Of a stretch of 64,000 nucleotides of DNA, positions 9,629 to 19,787 are shown piece by piece. A program made the position numbers and the translations under genes. The DNA is from Flavobacterium sp. W4I14. GTDB taxonomy: Bacteria; Bacteroidota; Bacteroidia; Sphingobacteriales; Sphingobacteriaceae. Location: positions 868,001 through 932,000 of the forward strand of contig JAUSZU010000001.1 in the NCBI GenBank assembly GCA_030817875.1, read 5' to 3'. Numbering within the stretch: the first letter of the stretch is position 1; each line of letters begins with the position of its first letter. The notes under the pieces were generated by a model. The model made no database searches. It worked only from the letters and a program-made list of their open reading frames with translations, and was not told where the DNA came from.

Positions 9629-11623
9629 ATGAAACAAAAAATATTACGCCTATTCCTTTTAACGTTCTTAACTATCCCCGCAATCGCCCAGAAGAGGCTT
9701 AGTGTTACTTCGCCCGATGGGCGGTTGCAAGTGGGTGTTCTCCTTACTGATACAATTGGCTATCAGCTGCTTCACGATGGCAAACTGATACTAAGTGCTG
9801 ACGCTATTGCTATGAAACTGGGTAATGGAAACGCCTTTGGGATCAAATCACAATTGAAGCAGGCCAAAACCATTCTTGTTAAAGAAAAAATTGACGCACA
9901 CTTTTACAAAAGAAGCCGGATAAATGACGAATATTCTGAATTAACACTTGATTTCAAAGAAGATTTCAAACTTATTTTCCGGGTTTATAACGAAGGAATG
10001 GCCTATCGTTTTGTATCCAATGGTAAAAAGGACTTCATCGTAAATGAAGAACTGGCATCGTTCCGATTTCCTAAAGATCACAAAGCCTACATTCCGTATG
10101 TAAAAACAAAGGAGAAGACGCTCGAAGGACAATATTTCAACTCATTTGAAAACACATACGACTACAGTCTTCTAAGTGAAATGAACAGGGATAAACTGGC
10201 TTTTTCTCCGTTGGTGGTAGAACTTGATGGCGGGAAGAAAGTATGTTTAGCCGAGGCAGATCTGCAAAGCTATCCTGGTATGTATCTTTATAATCCTGGC
10301 GGCAACACCACCCTGGAAGCAAATTTTGCACCTTATCCCAAATCTACACAGCAAGGCGGACATAACCAGCTGCAACAGATGGTAACCTCCCGCCAGCCTT
10401 ATCTGGCTAAAAGCAAGGCCCAAACAAAATTTCCCTGGCGTATTGCCATCATAACCACAACTGATAAAGCATTGGCTGACAATGATATGGTTTATAAACT
10501 GGCAGAACCCAGCAGGTTAAAAGATGTTTCATGGATAAAACCAGGAAAAGTGGCCTGGGAATGGTGGAACAATTGGGGCATCAGCAAAGTAGACTTTGTT
10601 ACAGGGGTAAATAATCAAACCTATAAAGCCTATATCGATTTTGCATCCAAAAACGGAATTGAATATGTTATTCTAGACGAAGGTTGGGCGGTAAACCTGA
10701 AAGCCAGTTTATTTGAGGTTGTACCCGAAATTAACCTGAAGGAGCTTGTTGCCTATGGAAAATCTAAAAATGTAGACCTGATCCTTTGGGCCGGATACTA
10801 CGCTTTTGAGCGGGATCTGGAAAAAGTGTGTAAACATTATTCGCAATTGGGCATAAAAGGTTTCAAGATCGATTTTATGGATCGTGATGACCAGGATATG
10901 GTCGATTTTCATTACCGTGCGGCAGAGATAGCTGCTAAATATAAACTGCTTGTTGATTTTCACGGAACCTATAAACCAACAGGTCTGAACCGTACTTTCC
11001 CAAATGTAATCAATTACGAAGCGGTGAACGGCCTTGAACAAATGAAATGGACGGGGCCTGAGATGGATATGGTTACCTATGATGTTACCATGCCTTTTAT
11101 CAGGATGATTGCAGGACCCGTTGATTATACCCAGGGCGCCATGCATAACGCAACCAAACGAAGCCACAGGGGGATAAATGATGAACCGATGAGCCAGGGA
11201 ACCCGCTGCAGGCAACTGGCCGAATATGTGGTATTTGAATCGCCTTTGAATATGCTTTGTGATAGCCCCGATAATTATGAAAGGGAGCAGGAATGCACTG
11301 ACTTCATCAGCGCTATCCCCACAGTATGGGACAACACAATCGTCCTTAATGGTGAGATTGGGCAATATATTACCACCGCACGCAAAAAGGGAGATACCTG
11401 GTATTTGGGCTCGTTAACCAATTGGGATGCCCGCAAGCTAGAACTTGATCTCAGCTTCCTCGGTACAGGAGATTATCTAGCAGAGATTTATCGCGATGGC
11501 GTAAACGCAGATAAAATCGCGTCAGATTACAGAAAAGACCGGATCACTATACCTGCCAATCGCAAACTATCCATTACCATGGCCCAAGGTGGTGGCTTCG
11601 CAATGAAAATCTTTAAAAAGTAA
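9629..11623 (+). CDS. GH97 family glycosidase, retaining-type signature
   Basis: Predicted periplasmic exo-alpha-glycosidase. The 664-residue product has a signal peptide ending AIA|Q (residue 20), a GH97 N-terminal beta-sandwich (about 25-285), the TIM-barrel catalytic domain (about 300-560, opening with AWEWWNNWG) and the C-terminal beta-domain. In the barrel, FKIDFMDRDDQ carries Asp415 at the place where retaining GH97 enzymes have their nucleophile; the inverting SusB type lacks this Asp. A Glu464 in NYEAVNG fits the acid/base position. Family knowledge therefore favours an alpha-galactosidase-like retaining enzyme over a SusB alpha-glucosidase. It is the first gene of a two-gene operon with the GH2 enzyme 12 bp downstream, behind direct-repeat operator copy 1. 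Confidence 0.92.
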   Translation: MKQKILRLFLLTFLTIPAIAQKRLSVTSPDGRLQVGVLLTDTIGYQLLHDGKLILSADAIAMKLGNGNAFGIKSQLKQAKTILVKEKIDAHFYKRSRINDEYSELTLDFKEDFKLIFRVYNEGMAYRFVSNGKKDFIVNEELASFRFPKDHKAYIPYVKTKEKTLEGQYFNSFENTYDYSLLSEMNRDKLAFSPLVVELDGGKKVCLAEADLQSYPGMYLYNPGGNTTLEANFAPYPKSTQQGGHNQLQQMVTSRQPYLAKSKAQTKFPWRIAIITTTDKALADNDMVYKLAEPSRLKDVSWIKPGKVAWEWWNNWGISKVDFVTGVNNQTYKAYIDFASKNGIEYVILDEGWAVNLKASLFEVVPEINLKELVAYGKSKNVDLILWAGYYAFERDLEKVCKHYSQLGIKGFKIDFMDRDDQDMVDFHYRAAEIAAKYKLLVDFHGTYKPTGLNRTFPNVINYEAVNGLEQMKWTGPEMDMVTYDVTMPFIRMIAGPVDYTQGAMHNATKRSHRGINDEPMSQGTRCRQLAEYVVFESPLNMLCDSPDNYEREQECTDFISAIPTVWDNTIVLNGEIGQYITTARKKGDTWYLGSLTNWDARKLELDLSFLGTGDYLAEIYRDGVNADKIASDYRKDRITIPANRKLSITMAQGGGFAMKIFKK

Positions 11624-11635
11624 ACTAATAATTTT

Positions 11636-13426
11636 ATGAAGCTAAGCAAAACCATTTTTTCTTTGCTGATACTGCTGTGCTGCTTGCTGTCGAACACTTT
11701 TGCACAGGACATTCTGGTTAATGTATATGGAAGAAAAACGCAATCTCTTAATGGGAAATGGGATGCCATTATAGATCAATACGATCAGGGGAGAAAGAAC
11801 AAAATTTACCTGAACAAAAAACCTGTAGGTAAAACAGATTTTTATGAATATTCCTTTGATGGCGGACTAAAACTAAATGTACCCTCAGATTGGAACAGCC
11901 AGTTGCCTGAACTGAAATACTATGAAGGCACTGTTTGGTATGCAAAACATTTTGATGTACCTAAAGCGCAAAATGGACGCTTGTTTATTTATTTCGCAGC
12001 GGTAAGTTATCGCTGTAAGGTATACCTCAATGGAAAAGAAATTGCCGAGCATGAAGGTGGTTTTACACCTTTTCAGGTTGAGGTTACGGACTTGGTGAAG
12101 AAGACAGATAACTTTTTAACCCTGGAGGTAAATAACACCCGAACCACTGATGCCATTCCTGCAAAATCGTTCGATTGGTGGAATTATGGAGGCATTACGC
12201 GTGATGTCATGTTGGTATCAACACCCAAAGTTTACATCCATGATTATTTTATTCAGCTGGATAAACATCACAACAATCAAATCAATGCTGTGGTTAAAAT
12301 TGCTGGTAGCCAGGCAAATGTAGCGGTAACGGTAGAAATTCCTGAGTTGAAAGTTAAACAAAAGCTGATTACAGATCAGCAGGGAATCGCCAGGGTCTCA
12401 ATCAGCAATGTAAAACAGCTGCAGCGCTGGTCGCCAGAATCGCCCAAGCTTTATAGCGTACGCGTATCAACTGCCGAAGATGAGGTAAATGAAATGATCG
12501 GTTTTAGAAACCTGGCTGTAAAAGGAACAGAGATTTACCTCAATGACAAGCCGGTTTTTTTAAAATCCGTCAGTTTTCACGAAGAGATTCCTCAGCGCAA
12601 AGGTCGCGCTTTTTCTGAGGCCGATGCCGTGATGCTCTTGTCTGAAGCGAAAGCATTGGGTTGTAACATGATCCGTTTGGCACATTATCCTCAAAATGAA
12701 TATACGGTACGTGCGGCCGAAAAAATGGGCTTTTTATTGTGGGAAGAGACACCAATCTGGCAGGGAATTGATTTTGAAAATCAGGAAACCAGAAAAAAAG
12801 CCGGAACCATGATAAAGGAAATGGTGATGCGGGATAAAAACCGGTGCGCCCTCTCATTTTGGGGCATGGCAAATGAAACACAACCCTCAAAAGCCAGAAA
12901 TGAATTCTTGAAATACCTGATCAAATGTTCGAAGGAGATTGATAGTACCCGGTTAATCACAGCCGCATTCGATTTAGTAAAGTTTGATCGCAACAGGCAA
13001 TGTTTTGTTATGGATGATCCTTTCATTAAAGAGATAGATGTTGTAGCCATTAATAAATACATGGGCTGGTATCACCCTTGGCCGGTTACACCCGATAAAG
13101 CCATTTGGGATGTAGCCAGAAATCAACCTTTAATAATCTCCGAATTTGGCGCAGAAGCCTTGTACGGAAAAACCGGAGATGCCGATGTAGCGAGCTCATG
13201 GAGTGAAGATTATCAGGCCCAACTTTATAAAGACAACCTGGAGATGTTTAAACATATTCCAAACCTGCGTGGAATTTCTCCCTGGGTATTGTTCGATTTT
13301 CGATCACCTTTCCGTTTTCATCCTACTTACCAGGATGGCTGGAATAGAAAGGGTCTTGTTTCAGATCAGGGATTCCGCAAAAAAGCCTGGTATATCATAG
13401 CAGATTATTACAAAAACATCAAGTAA
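11636..13426 (+). CDS. Glycoside hydrolase family 2 (beta-glucuronidase/galactosidase-like)
   Basis: Predicted retaining exo-beta-glycosidase of 596 residues with a signal peptide ending TFA|Q (residue 23). Domains follow the GH2 order: sugar-binding jelly roll (about 30-190, with GTVWYAKHFDVP, VYLNGKEIAEHEGGFTPF and NWWNYGGITRD-like FDWWNYGGITRD), Ig-like domain (about 195-275) and TIM barrel with MIRLAHYPQ, acid/base Glu414 in GMANETQ and nucleophile Glu503 in ISEFGAE. The WNYGGI segment and overall size resemble the beta-glucuronidase branch of GH2, which would suit a uronic-acid substrate, but this is not decisive. It is translated from the GH97 operon. It is clearly different in sequence from the GH2 at 5762. 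Confidence 0.9.
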   Translation: MKLSKTIFSLLILLCCLLSNTFAQDILVNVYGRKTQSLNGKWDAIIDQYDQGRKNKIYLNKKPVGKTDFYEYSFDGGLKLNVPSDWNSQLPELKYYEGTVWYAKHFDVPKAQNGRLFIYFAAVSYRCKVYLNGKEIAEHEGGFTPFQVEVTDLVKKTDNFLTLEVNNTRTTDAIPAKSFDWWNYGGITRDVMLVSTPKVYIHDYFIQLDKHHNNQINAVVKIAGSQANVAVTVEIPELKVKQKLITDQQGIARVSISNVKQLQRWSPESPKLYSVRVSTAEDEVNEMIGFRNLAVKGTEIYLNDKPVFLKSVSFHEEIPQRKGRAFSEADAVMLLSEAKALGCNMIRLAHYPQNEYTVRAAEKMGFLLWEETPIWQGIDFENQETRKKAGTMIKEMVMRDKNRCALSFWGMANETQPSKARNEFLKYLIKCSKEIDSTRLITAAFDLVKFDRNRQCFVMDDPFIKEIDVVAINKYMGWYHPWPVTPDKAIWDVARNQPLIISEFGAEALYGKTGDADVASSWSEDYQAQLYKDNLEMFKHIPNLRGISPWVLFDFRSPFRFHPTYQDGWNRKGLVSDQGFRKKAWYIIADYYKNIK

Positions 13427-13548
13427 ACATTTATATGAGAAGATATATTTTAAGCATTCAGAATTGCTTAAAGCAGGGAAATGTGCACCTGAGTAAGCGA
13501 CCCGTATTTCGCTAAAATTATCATACAAATGCCCTTTAGTGCCTCCTT
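13427..13548. other. Operon junction without supported gene
   Basis: Between the GH2 stop and operator copy 2 only a weak 8-bp hairpin (TTTAAGCA 13449-13456 with TGCTTAAA 13465-13472) was seen; it lacks a U-tract, so termination here is uncertain. Confidence 0.35.
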
Positions 13549-13614
13549 TGTACAAAAGTAAACCATTTCCGTACAAAAACGAACCCTCTGGAATGGGCTT
13601 TAGCGGTAGTTTTG
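13549..13614 (+). promoter_or_regulatory. HTCS-type direct-repeat operator and -7 box, copy 2
   Basis: GTACAAAA units start at 13550 and 13571 (21 bp apart) with the invariant CATTTCC spacer. The -7 box TAGTTTTG is at 13607-13614, 36 bp after the second repeat starts. It serves the SusC-SusD-SusE-like-DUF4832 operon (13820-21350), whose start codon lies about 205 bp further on, so the transcript has a long leader. Confidence 0.75.
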
Positions 13615-13642
13615 TATTAACCAGATATCACAACCAAATAAT

Positions 13643-13738
13643 ATGAGCATTCAACAGATCATTGATTTCAGGTCAGCTGTCATTTCAGAGAAGTGTGAGC
13701 AAAACATCAAAGTAACAAGCAAACCATCGGGCCCATGA
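13643..13738 (+). other. Short leader ORF, copy 2 (31 codons)
   Basis: ATG at 13643, 29 bp after the end of the -7 box and preceded by AACCAAATAAT, the same start context used by real genes here (for example the SusC gene at 61183). It runs 31 codons (MSIQQIIDFRSAVIS...) and ends 81 bp before the SusC start. No family; it may be a leader peptide. Confidence 0.3.
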
Positions 13739-13819
13739 TAGACATTCAATCTCTTTAAGCTCATGCCTACTGGGCAACAGAAAAATAATAATTCGAATAC
13801 TAACCATATATAATTCTAC

Positions 13820-16813
13820 ATGATAAAAAAAATACAAATCAGGCTCCAGGGCCACATTATAATGCTTGTGCTGCTTTTATTGATGATAAACATCGGTTAT
13901 GCGCAGGACTTGAAAAAAGTTACCGGTAAAGTTACCAATGAGAAGGGGGAGGTACTCGTTGGGGTTTCCGTAAGGGTTAAAGGAAGCAATACGGGTACTT
14001 CGACTGATAAAGACGGAAATTATACCTTGCAGGCGGCTCCCGCTGCTGTATTGGTATTTTCTTATGTAGGTTTTGGCAACCAGGAAGCAAGCATAAATGC
14101 CTCAGGGATAGTTAATGTAAAATTGGCTGGCGATAAACAGCTGGATGAGGTAGTAGTTGTAGGGTACGGTACCGCCAGGAAAAAAGACCTGACCGGCGGG
14201 TTGGCTGTAGTAGGAAAGGAGCAGATCAATATGGTTTCTACACCAAACCTTATGGATCGTTTGGTTGGCCAGGTAGCAGGTTTTAATATCACAACAGGAA
14301 ATGCTGCTCCAGGTCAGGACCAGGCTTTACTGATCCGTGGAGAAAACTCATTATCGGCCAATAACTCACCGCTAATTGTTTTAGACGGTATACCTTACAG
14401 CGGATCTTTGGTAGACCTTGATCCAAATAATATCGAAAACCTGACCATTTTAAAAGATGCATCGGCGGTTGCCATTTATGGTGCCCGTGGATCTAATGGT
14501 GTCATCCTGATCCAGACCAAAAGAGGGATGTTGGGTAAAGCGCAGGTTGCCTATCGCGGACAATTGGGCTTTGCTGAGCCAATGCAACGGATTGATGTAA
14601 TGGGACCAAATGAATTTATCCGCTTGAAACAGGATATCGGCCGTTTAAAATCAGGGTATACCGGCGATCAGCTCGATCCTATTGCCGGAAACATCATGAG
14701 TGTAACCGAGCGCGAAAACTATAAAAATGGCATTACCCATAATTGGCAGGACTATATCTTTAAAAGGGGAATAACCATGGACCATCAGTTAAGTATCTCT
14801 GGTGGCACACAAAATACCAAGTACATGGCGGCAGCTTCTTCACTCAGTCAGGAAGGTGTGGTTTATAATTCGAAGCTTTCGAGACTGAATGTTACCGCCA
14901 ATATTGACCAGACTTTTAATAATTGGTTAACTGTTGGTCTTGGTACCCAGTTTTCGCAAAGAAATGATGGAGGTATTACGCCGAACATTGAGCATGCCAT
15001 AAAAATGAGCCCTTATGGTAAATACATAGATGCTGCGGGTTACTATGTTCCCGAGCCTATGGAATCGTCGCTCATTGTTAACCCCATGCGTAATGTGAAC
15101 GCAGACCAGGATAGAATAAACCGTAGCTTTTTTCTCAGTGGTTATGCTGATATTAAATTGCCATTGAAAGGACTTTCTGCACGATCGAATTTTGGTTACA
15201 ACTACAGAAGCAGCTTTACAGGCACCTATTACGGAAGAGATACCTTTGACGGACGCGAGCAGGCTGGCTTAGTAGGCGGCAGGGCATCTATCAATAATGG
15301 GCATTATAATGATTATACCTGGGAAAACGTACTGAAGTATGAACGCAGCCTTGGCGATCACCGTTTTGATGCTACAGGCTTATTTAGTATGCAACAAACC
15401 AAAAGTGTTGGTTCATCGCAGAGCGGTGAGGGCTTTGTAACCGATAACACCAGTTATTACATGATGAGTACAGCGGCACGCAACCTCACCATGTCATCAA
15501 ATTTATCAGAAACAGCACTTTTATCTTATATGGGGCGGATCAATTATGGCTATAAAGGGAAATACATCGTAACCTTTACCGGCCGCTCGGATGGTGCTTC
15601 CGTATTTGGTGAAAACAATAAATACGCTTTTTTCCCATCAGCTGCCATGGCATGGAATATCGGTGAGGAAAGTTTTATTAAAGATAAACTAAACTGGGTC
15701 GATTTACTTAAACTAAGGGTTTCCTATGGTGCTAATGGTAACCAGGCCATCACAGCTTACCGAACACTAGATCGCCTTTACTCGAGCGTAAAATACATCT
15801 GGGGTGATGGCGGAACGGCCGTAAATACCGCTTATCTTGCTGGCGATGGTGTTGGTAATCCTAATCTGAAATGGGAAACAACTTATACCACAAACGTTGG
15901 TCTGGATTTTCAGTTGTTTAAAAACCGTTTAAGCGGTACAATTGATGCCTACCTGTCGAGAACGAAAGATTTACTGATGACCCGTACCGTTCCGATTATG
16001 AACGGTTACAGTAGAATCTGGGACAATATCGGCCAAACCCAGAATAAAGGATTCGAGATTACCTTAAACTCGCTCAATATTGATGCTAAGAACTTTAAAT
16101 GGAGTTCGACAGCTGTTTTCTCCTTAGACCGCGATAAGATTGTAGAACTCAGGGGAGATGGACTGGACGACGTAAATAACAGTTGGTTTATTGGTAAACC
16201 GCTTCGGGTTTTTTACGATTATAATATGGTAGGCATTTGGCAGAAAGGCGAAAACTATACCGTTCAGCAAGGTGCGGCAGCAGGCGCTGCCAAATTAGAA
16301 GATGTAGATGGTAATGGCCTCATCGATTCTAAAGACCGCAAAGTAATTGGTTCTAAGATGCCAAGGTATACCGCCTCATTGAGCAACCGCTTAAGCTACA
16401 AAAACTTTTACCTGTCGGCATTGGTAACAGGGGTATTTGGCGTTTGGCGCGATGATAATATGGCCAATATCGGTTCGTGGACTTTCGGAATAACCAACTT
16501 CGTACACAATGCCAATTACTGGACGCCAGAAAATCCGGAAGCAACAATTGTTTCGCCGGGATACACCAATAATTTCGGGCATGGCTACTATAAAAAAGTT
16601 TCTTATGTGCAGGTTAAAAATATCACTCTTGGGTATCGAATAGCACAACAGCTGGCCAAAAAACTTGGTGTAAATGGTATTGATGTTAACGTGAGTGTTA
16701 ACAACCTCAATACAATTTCGAACATCAGGCAGGTACTTAATTATGATAATACCTGGATGGCCTCATATCCGACTGCGCGGTCTTATATGTTCGGTTTAAA
16801 CGTAAATTTCTAA
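13820..16813 (+). CDS. SusC/RagA-family TonB-dependent receptor
   Basis: Outer-membrane oligosaccharide importer, 997 residues. Signal peptide ends GYA|Q (residue 28); carboxypeptidase-D-like domain about 33-105 (VTGKVTNEKGEVLVGVSV); signature EVVVVGYGTARKKDLTG about 113-130; plug with LIVLDGIPYSG and LKDASAVAIYGARGSNG; barrel to the end, closing YMFGLNVNF with terminal Phe. It is the first gene of a four-gene operon: SusD starts 13 bp downstream, then a SusE-like lipoprotein and a DUF4832 lipoprotein. The gene follows operator copy 2 and leader ORF copy 2, so its expression is probably controlled by the HTCS encoded at the end of this cluster. Confidence 0.95.
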   Translation: MIKKIQIRLQGHIIMLVLLLLMINIGYAQDLKKVTGKVTNEKGEVLVGVSVRVKGSNTGTSTDKDGNYTLQAAPAAVLVFSYVGFGNQEASINASGIVNVKLAGDKQLDEVVVVGYGTARKKDLTGGLAVVGKEQINMVSTPNLMDRLVGQVAGFNITTGNAAPGQDQALLIRGENSLSANNSPLIVLDGIPYSGSLVDLDPNNIENLTILKDASAVAIYGARGSNGVILIQTKRGMLGKAQVAYRGQLGFAEPMQRIDVMGPNEFIRLKQDIGRLKSGYTGDQLDPIAGNIMSVTERENYKNGITHNWQDYIFKRGITMDHQLSISGGTQNTKYMAAASSLSQEGVVYNSKLSRLNVTANIDQTFNNWLTVGLGTQFSQRNDGGITPNIEHAIKMSPYGKYIDAAGYYVPEPMESSLIVNPMRNVNADQDRINRSFFLSGYADIKLPLKGLSARSNFGYNYRSSFTGTYYGRDTFDGREQAGLVGGRASINNGHYNDYTWENVLKYERSLGDHRFDATGLFSMQQTKSVGSSQSGEGFVTDNTSYYMMSTAARNLTMSSNLSETALLSYMGRINYGYKGKYIVTFTGRSDGASVFGENNKYAFFPSAAMAWNIGEESFIKDKLNWVDLLKLRVSYGANGNQAITAYRTLDRLYSSVKYIWGDGGTAVNTAYLAGDGVGNPNLKWETTYTTNVGLDFQLFKNRLSGTIDAYLSRTKDLLMTRTVPIMNGYSRIWDNIGQTQNKGFEITLNSLNIDAKNFKWSSTAVFSLDRDKIVELRGDGLDDVNNSWFIGKPLRVFYDYNMVGIWQKGENYTVQQGAAAGAAKLEDVDGNGLIDSKDRKVIGSKMPRYTASLSNRLSYKNFYLSALVTGVFGVWRDDNMANIGSWTFGITNFVHNANYWTPENPEATIVSPGYTNNFGHGYYKKVSYVQVKNITLGYRIAQQLAKKLGVNGIDVNVSVNNLNTISNIRQVLNYDNTWMASYPTARSYMFGLNVNF

Positions 16814-16826
16814 CGCTTTTTATCAC

Positions 16827-18473
16827 ATGAAAAAAAATATAAAAACAGGATTAGCACTCATCATATTGTTTTCGGCAATGGGGTGTAAAAAATTTCTGGT
16901 AGAAGATTTGAAAACAGAGTTGGCACCAACCAATACTTATACCAGTACTTATGGCTTTGAAGTAGGAAGTGCCGGATTATACGCCCTTACCCGCTCAGAA
17001 TACAACACTTTTGGTGAAGGTGGCGCTTATATCCACAATGGGGCATGCCCTTACGAGGCTTTACAAGCGGCGACAGATATTGCTGATGTCATCAACAGCG
17101 ATGCATCACTGCTGCCTTTTGCCAATCTTACGTTAAACTCATCAGAAAGGTTTGTTGGCACTTATTGGAACTGGGCATACAGTATTATCTCATCAGCCAA
17201 TTTAATGCTCATTTATTCGGAAAAAAATACCAACTGGGATTCCCCTTCCGATAAGGAACGTTTTCAGGCAGAGGCCAGATTTTTCCGCGCATACGCTTAT
17301 CGCACCTTAGTCTATTTATATGGAGACGTACCCTATGTAGAAACCATTTTATACGATTTTAAACTCAATTTTACCCGTACACCAAAAGCAGAGGTTTTGG
17401 GGCATATCATAGACGATTTGACTTTTGCCAGCCAGCACTTACCTGCAAATCCAGATCAGGTAAAGGACGGGAAGCTTACCAAATGGGCTGCTTACCATCT
17501 ACTGAGCGAAATGCACCTGCTGAACAAAGCCTATGTACCTGCCGAGCAAGCTGCACTCGCGGTAATCAACAGTGGCTATTATGGTTTAATGAAAACACGA
17601 TTTGGCGTAAATAAAGATAGGGCTGGAGATGTTTTCAGTGATCTGTTCCTGGAGAATAACCAGAACAGGTTAAAAAACGCAAACCGGGAAAGTATCTGGG
17701 TTTTGCAGTTCGAATTTAATACTGTAGGCGGTGGTACCAATTCAGACGATTGGAGCCGCAGGGCCTGGAGTCCAAATTATTCTACCATGACGGGTTTCGT
17801 TTTAGCAGATACCCTGGGTGGAAGGGGCCTGGCACAGCTCACCCCGATGAAGTGGTGGGTTGGAACCGCAGGTACAAATGCTACAGGTAATGTTCCGGGG
17901 ATTTTTGAGGCAACGGATATCCGTAATTCCAATTATAACATCAAACGCAACTGGTACTATAATAACCCTGGCGAAACCGCTCTTTATGGCAAAAAAGCAA
18001 ATATTACCGAACAGACCTGGTTTTCTACCAAAAGTTTATTTCCGGCAATTACTAAGTTTTTTTACGGACGGGCAGAAAACCTTGGCCTAACCGGAAGTTA
18101 TAAAGACCGGGTGAAATTTAGACTGGCAGAAACCTATCTGCTGCTCGCAGAAGCTTATTTAGGACAAGGAAATCCGGCGAAAGCCGCCGACGCAGTAAAT
18201 GAGGTGCGTAAACGTGCCGGTGCCCCGGTAGTAGGCGCAGGCCAGATGACCATGGATTTTCTCCTCGATGAACGCATTAGGGAACTGGTGGGAGAGGAAA
18301 GCCGCCGTTTTACATTAGTGCGTACCAATAAGCTGGTGGATCGGGTAAAACTCTATAATACGGCAATTAAAGATAAAATTATGGATTATCATGCCTTATG
18401 GCCAATTCCACAATCGATTATTGATGCAAACCGCGATGCAGTATTTCCTCAAAATCCAGGCTACGGCAAGTAG
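16827..18473 (+). CDS. SusD/RagB-family outer-membrane lipoprotein
   Basis: Glycan-binding lid of the SusC pore encoded 13 bp upstream; 548 residues, typical length. Lipobox SAMGC (Cys20) followed by KK. SusD hallmarks include AEARFFRAYAYRTLVYLYGD, RLAETYLLLAEAYLGQGNP, the VRKRAGAP turn, LLDERIRELVGEESRRFTLV and LWPIPQSIID, ending FPQNPGYG. It is followed 41 bp later by the SusE-like gene. The set resembles the SusC-D-E order of starch-type PULs, but the binding residues for starch cannot be assumed. Confidence 0.95.
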   Translation: MKKNIKTGLALIILFSAMGCKKFLVEDLKTELAPTNTYTSTYGFEVGSAGLYALTRSEYNTFGEGGAYIHNGACPYEALQAATDIADVINSDASLLPFANLTLNSSERFVGTYWNWAYSIISSANLMLIYSEKNTNWDSPSDKERFQAEARFFRAYAYRTLVYLYGDVPYVETILYDFKLNFTRTPKAEVLGHIIDDLTFASQHLPANPDQVKDGKLTKWAAYHLLSEMHLLNKAYVPAEQAALAVINSGYYGLMKTRFGVNKDRAGDVFSDLFLENNQNRLKNANRESIWVLQFEFNTVGGGTNSDDWSRRAWSPNYSTMTGFVLADTLGGRGLAQLTPMKWWVGTAGTNATGNVPGIFEATDIRNSNYNIKRNWYYNNPGETALYGKKANITEQTWFSTKSLFPAITKFFYGRAENLGLTGSYKDRVKFRLAETYLLLAEAYLGQGNPAKAADAVNEVRKRAGAPVVGAGQMTMDFLLDERIRELVGEESRRFTLVRTNKLVDRVKLYNTAIKDKIMDYHALWPIPQSIIDANRDAVFPQNPGYGK

Positions 18474-18529
18474 TGCTGAGCGTGCTAAAATAGAACAAAG
18501 GTAAATGAATACTTATGCTATTATATCAG

Positions 18530-19753
18530 ATGAAAAAAAATAGATTTTTATATAAAATATGGCTTTTACTGTTTCTGTCGATCGGTTTTACAGCTTGCAA
18601 AAAGGGAGTCAGCGATATTGAAAAAGTTAAAGAGCAATTGGTACTACAGCTATCTTCGGCGAATATAACACTTGATGAAAACAACCTTGGCAAAGACATT
18701 GTCACCTTTTCGTGGCATCCGGCGAGGCCGCAATCAGATGATCATTTAGTTTCTTACATCACCAAACTGGATCTGGTTGGAAACAACTTTGGTTCGGCTA
18801 CTGCCATTATGAATTACGAAGATGATGGAACATTTAGCAGAAGTTTCACTTCTGAACAATTGCAAAACTGGGCAAATCAGAAATGGGGCATTCCGACCAA
18901 CAAGTCCTTTACTTTGGAGTTCAGGGTTGTTGCACAATGGGAGGGTGGTGCCACTTTTGAATCGCCTGAAGTAAGGACAGTTCAGGTTAACGTAACGCCT
19001 ATCCGAACAGTTGTGTTTGATGCCGATAAAATATTTTTGGGCGGAAGCGCTGTTCCGGGGTTGAGCAAAGTTGAAATGCCTAAAACTTTAGAGAATTTGA
19101 ATCAGTATGCCTACCTGATCGACTTACAGCCTGGCGAACTACAAATTCCTGTTGAATATAATGGCGCAACAAATTATATCGCCTCTGCTGATGCGGCTAC
19201 GACAGTAAAAGACGGGACCGCTATTGGCATAAAAATGCGTGAAACCGCCTTTTCATGGAAAATTGAGACTGCCGGGAAATACCGTGTTGTGGTAAACATG
19301 CAAAAGGCCATCGCAACCATCTATTCTCCGGCCCAGGCATTGGCACCAAAGGTTGTAACCTGGAACGGCGATGGCGGAATTGCCCAAACAACCACCATTG
19401 CCGAGTTATGGATGCACGGAGCTGTTAATAGTTTTGGAACCCCGATAAAAATGGACTGTAAGGCGAGTCTGGCAGATCCGCAGATTTTGGTATACACCGG
19501 AGGCAGGGTGGGTAAAACCAAGTTTATTGTTTACGGAGGTAACGATAACAATAAAAACCTGGCCTACGCATTTAGTTGCCCACTTACCGCCACAGGTACT
19601 GCACAAGAACTTACCCTCCTGCAGGGCACTGTTGCACCACTATCTGGCGGCTCTACCAGTGCACAGCGCAATTCTTATTATACTATTCCATCTGGTACAA
19701 ATGTGATTGTATTCGACCTGCGTAATATGACCATACTGGCAGAAAAACGATGA
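18530..19753 (+). CDS. SusE-like outer-membrane glycan-binding lipoprotein
   Basis: Probable accessory surface glycan-binding protein. The frame is open from 18515, but the ATG at 18530 (MKKNRFLYK) gives a cleaner lipoprotein signal with lipobox FTAC (Cys23) and KK after it; the 18515 start would add MLLYQ. The N-terminal SusE-type Ig-like domain (about 30-150) shows SSANITLDENNLGKDIVTFS and LTFRV-like SFTLEFRVVAQW. Two further beta-rich domains follow (about 150-280 and 285-407), as in SusE/SusF proteins that bind glycan with tandem domains. Its position after SusC-SusD supports the assignment. It is 34 bp upstream of the DUF4832 gene in the same operon. Substrate specificity unknown. Confidence 0.78.
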   Translation: MKKNRFLYKIWLLLFLSIGFTACKKGVSDIEKVKEQLVLQLSSANITLDENNLGKDIVTFSWHPARPQSDDHLVSYITKLDLVGNNFGSATAIMNYEDDGTFSRSFTSEQLQNWANQKWGIPTNKSFTLEFRVVAQWEGGATFESPEVRTVQVNVTPIRTVVFDADKIFLGGSAVPGLSKVEMPKTLENLNQYAYLIDLQPGELQIPVEYNGATNYIASADAATTVKDGTAIGIKMRETAFSWKIETAGKYRVVVNMQKAIATIYSPAQALAPKVVTWNGDGGIAQTTTIAELWMHGAVNSFGTPIKMDCKASLADPQILVYTGGRVGKTKFIVYGGNDNNKNLAYAFSCPLTATGTAQELTLLQGTVAPLSGGSTSAQRNSYYTIPSGTNVIVFDLRNMTILAEKR

Positions 19754-19787
19754 TACAGTTAGTGATGGGACCTCAAAAAAATAAAAG

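Noticed and set aside
10709..11365. 218-codon minus-strand frame opposite the GH97 gene
   Set aside because: It lies wholly inside the catalytic domain of GH97 on the other strand, has no recognisable domain, and its Cys/His/Ile-rich composition is typical of antisense shadow.
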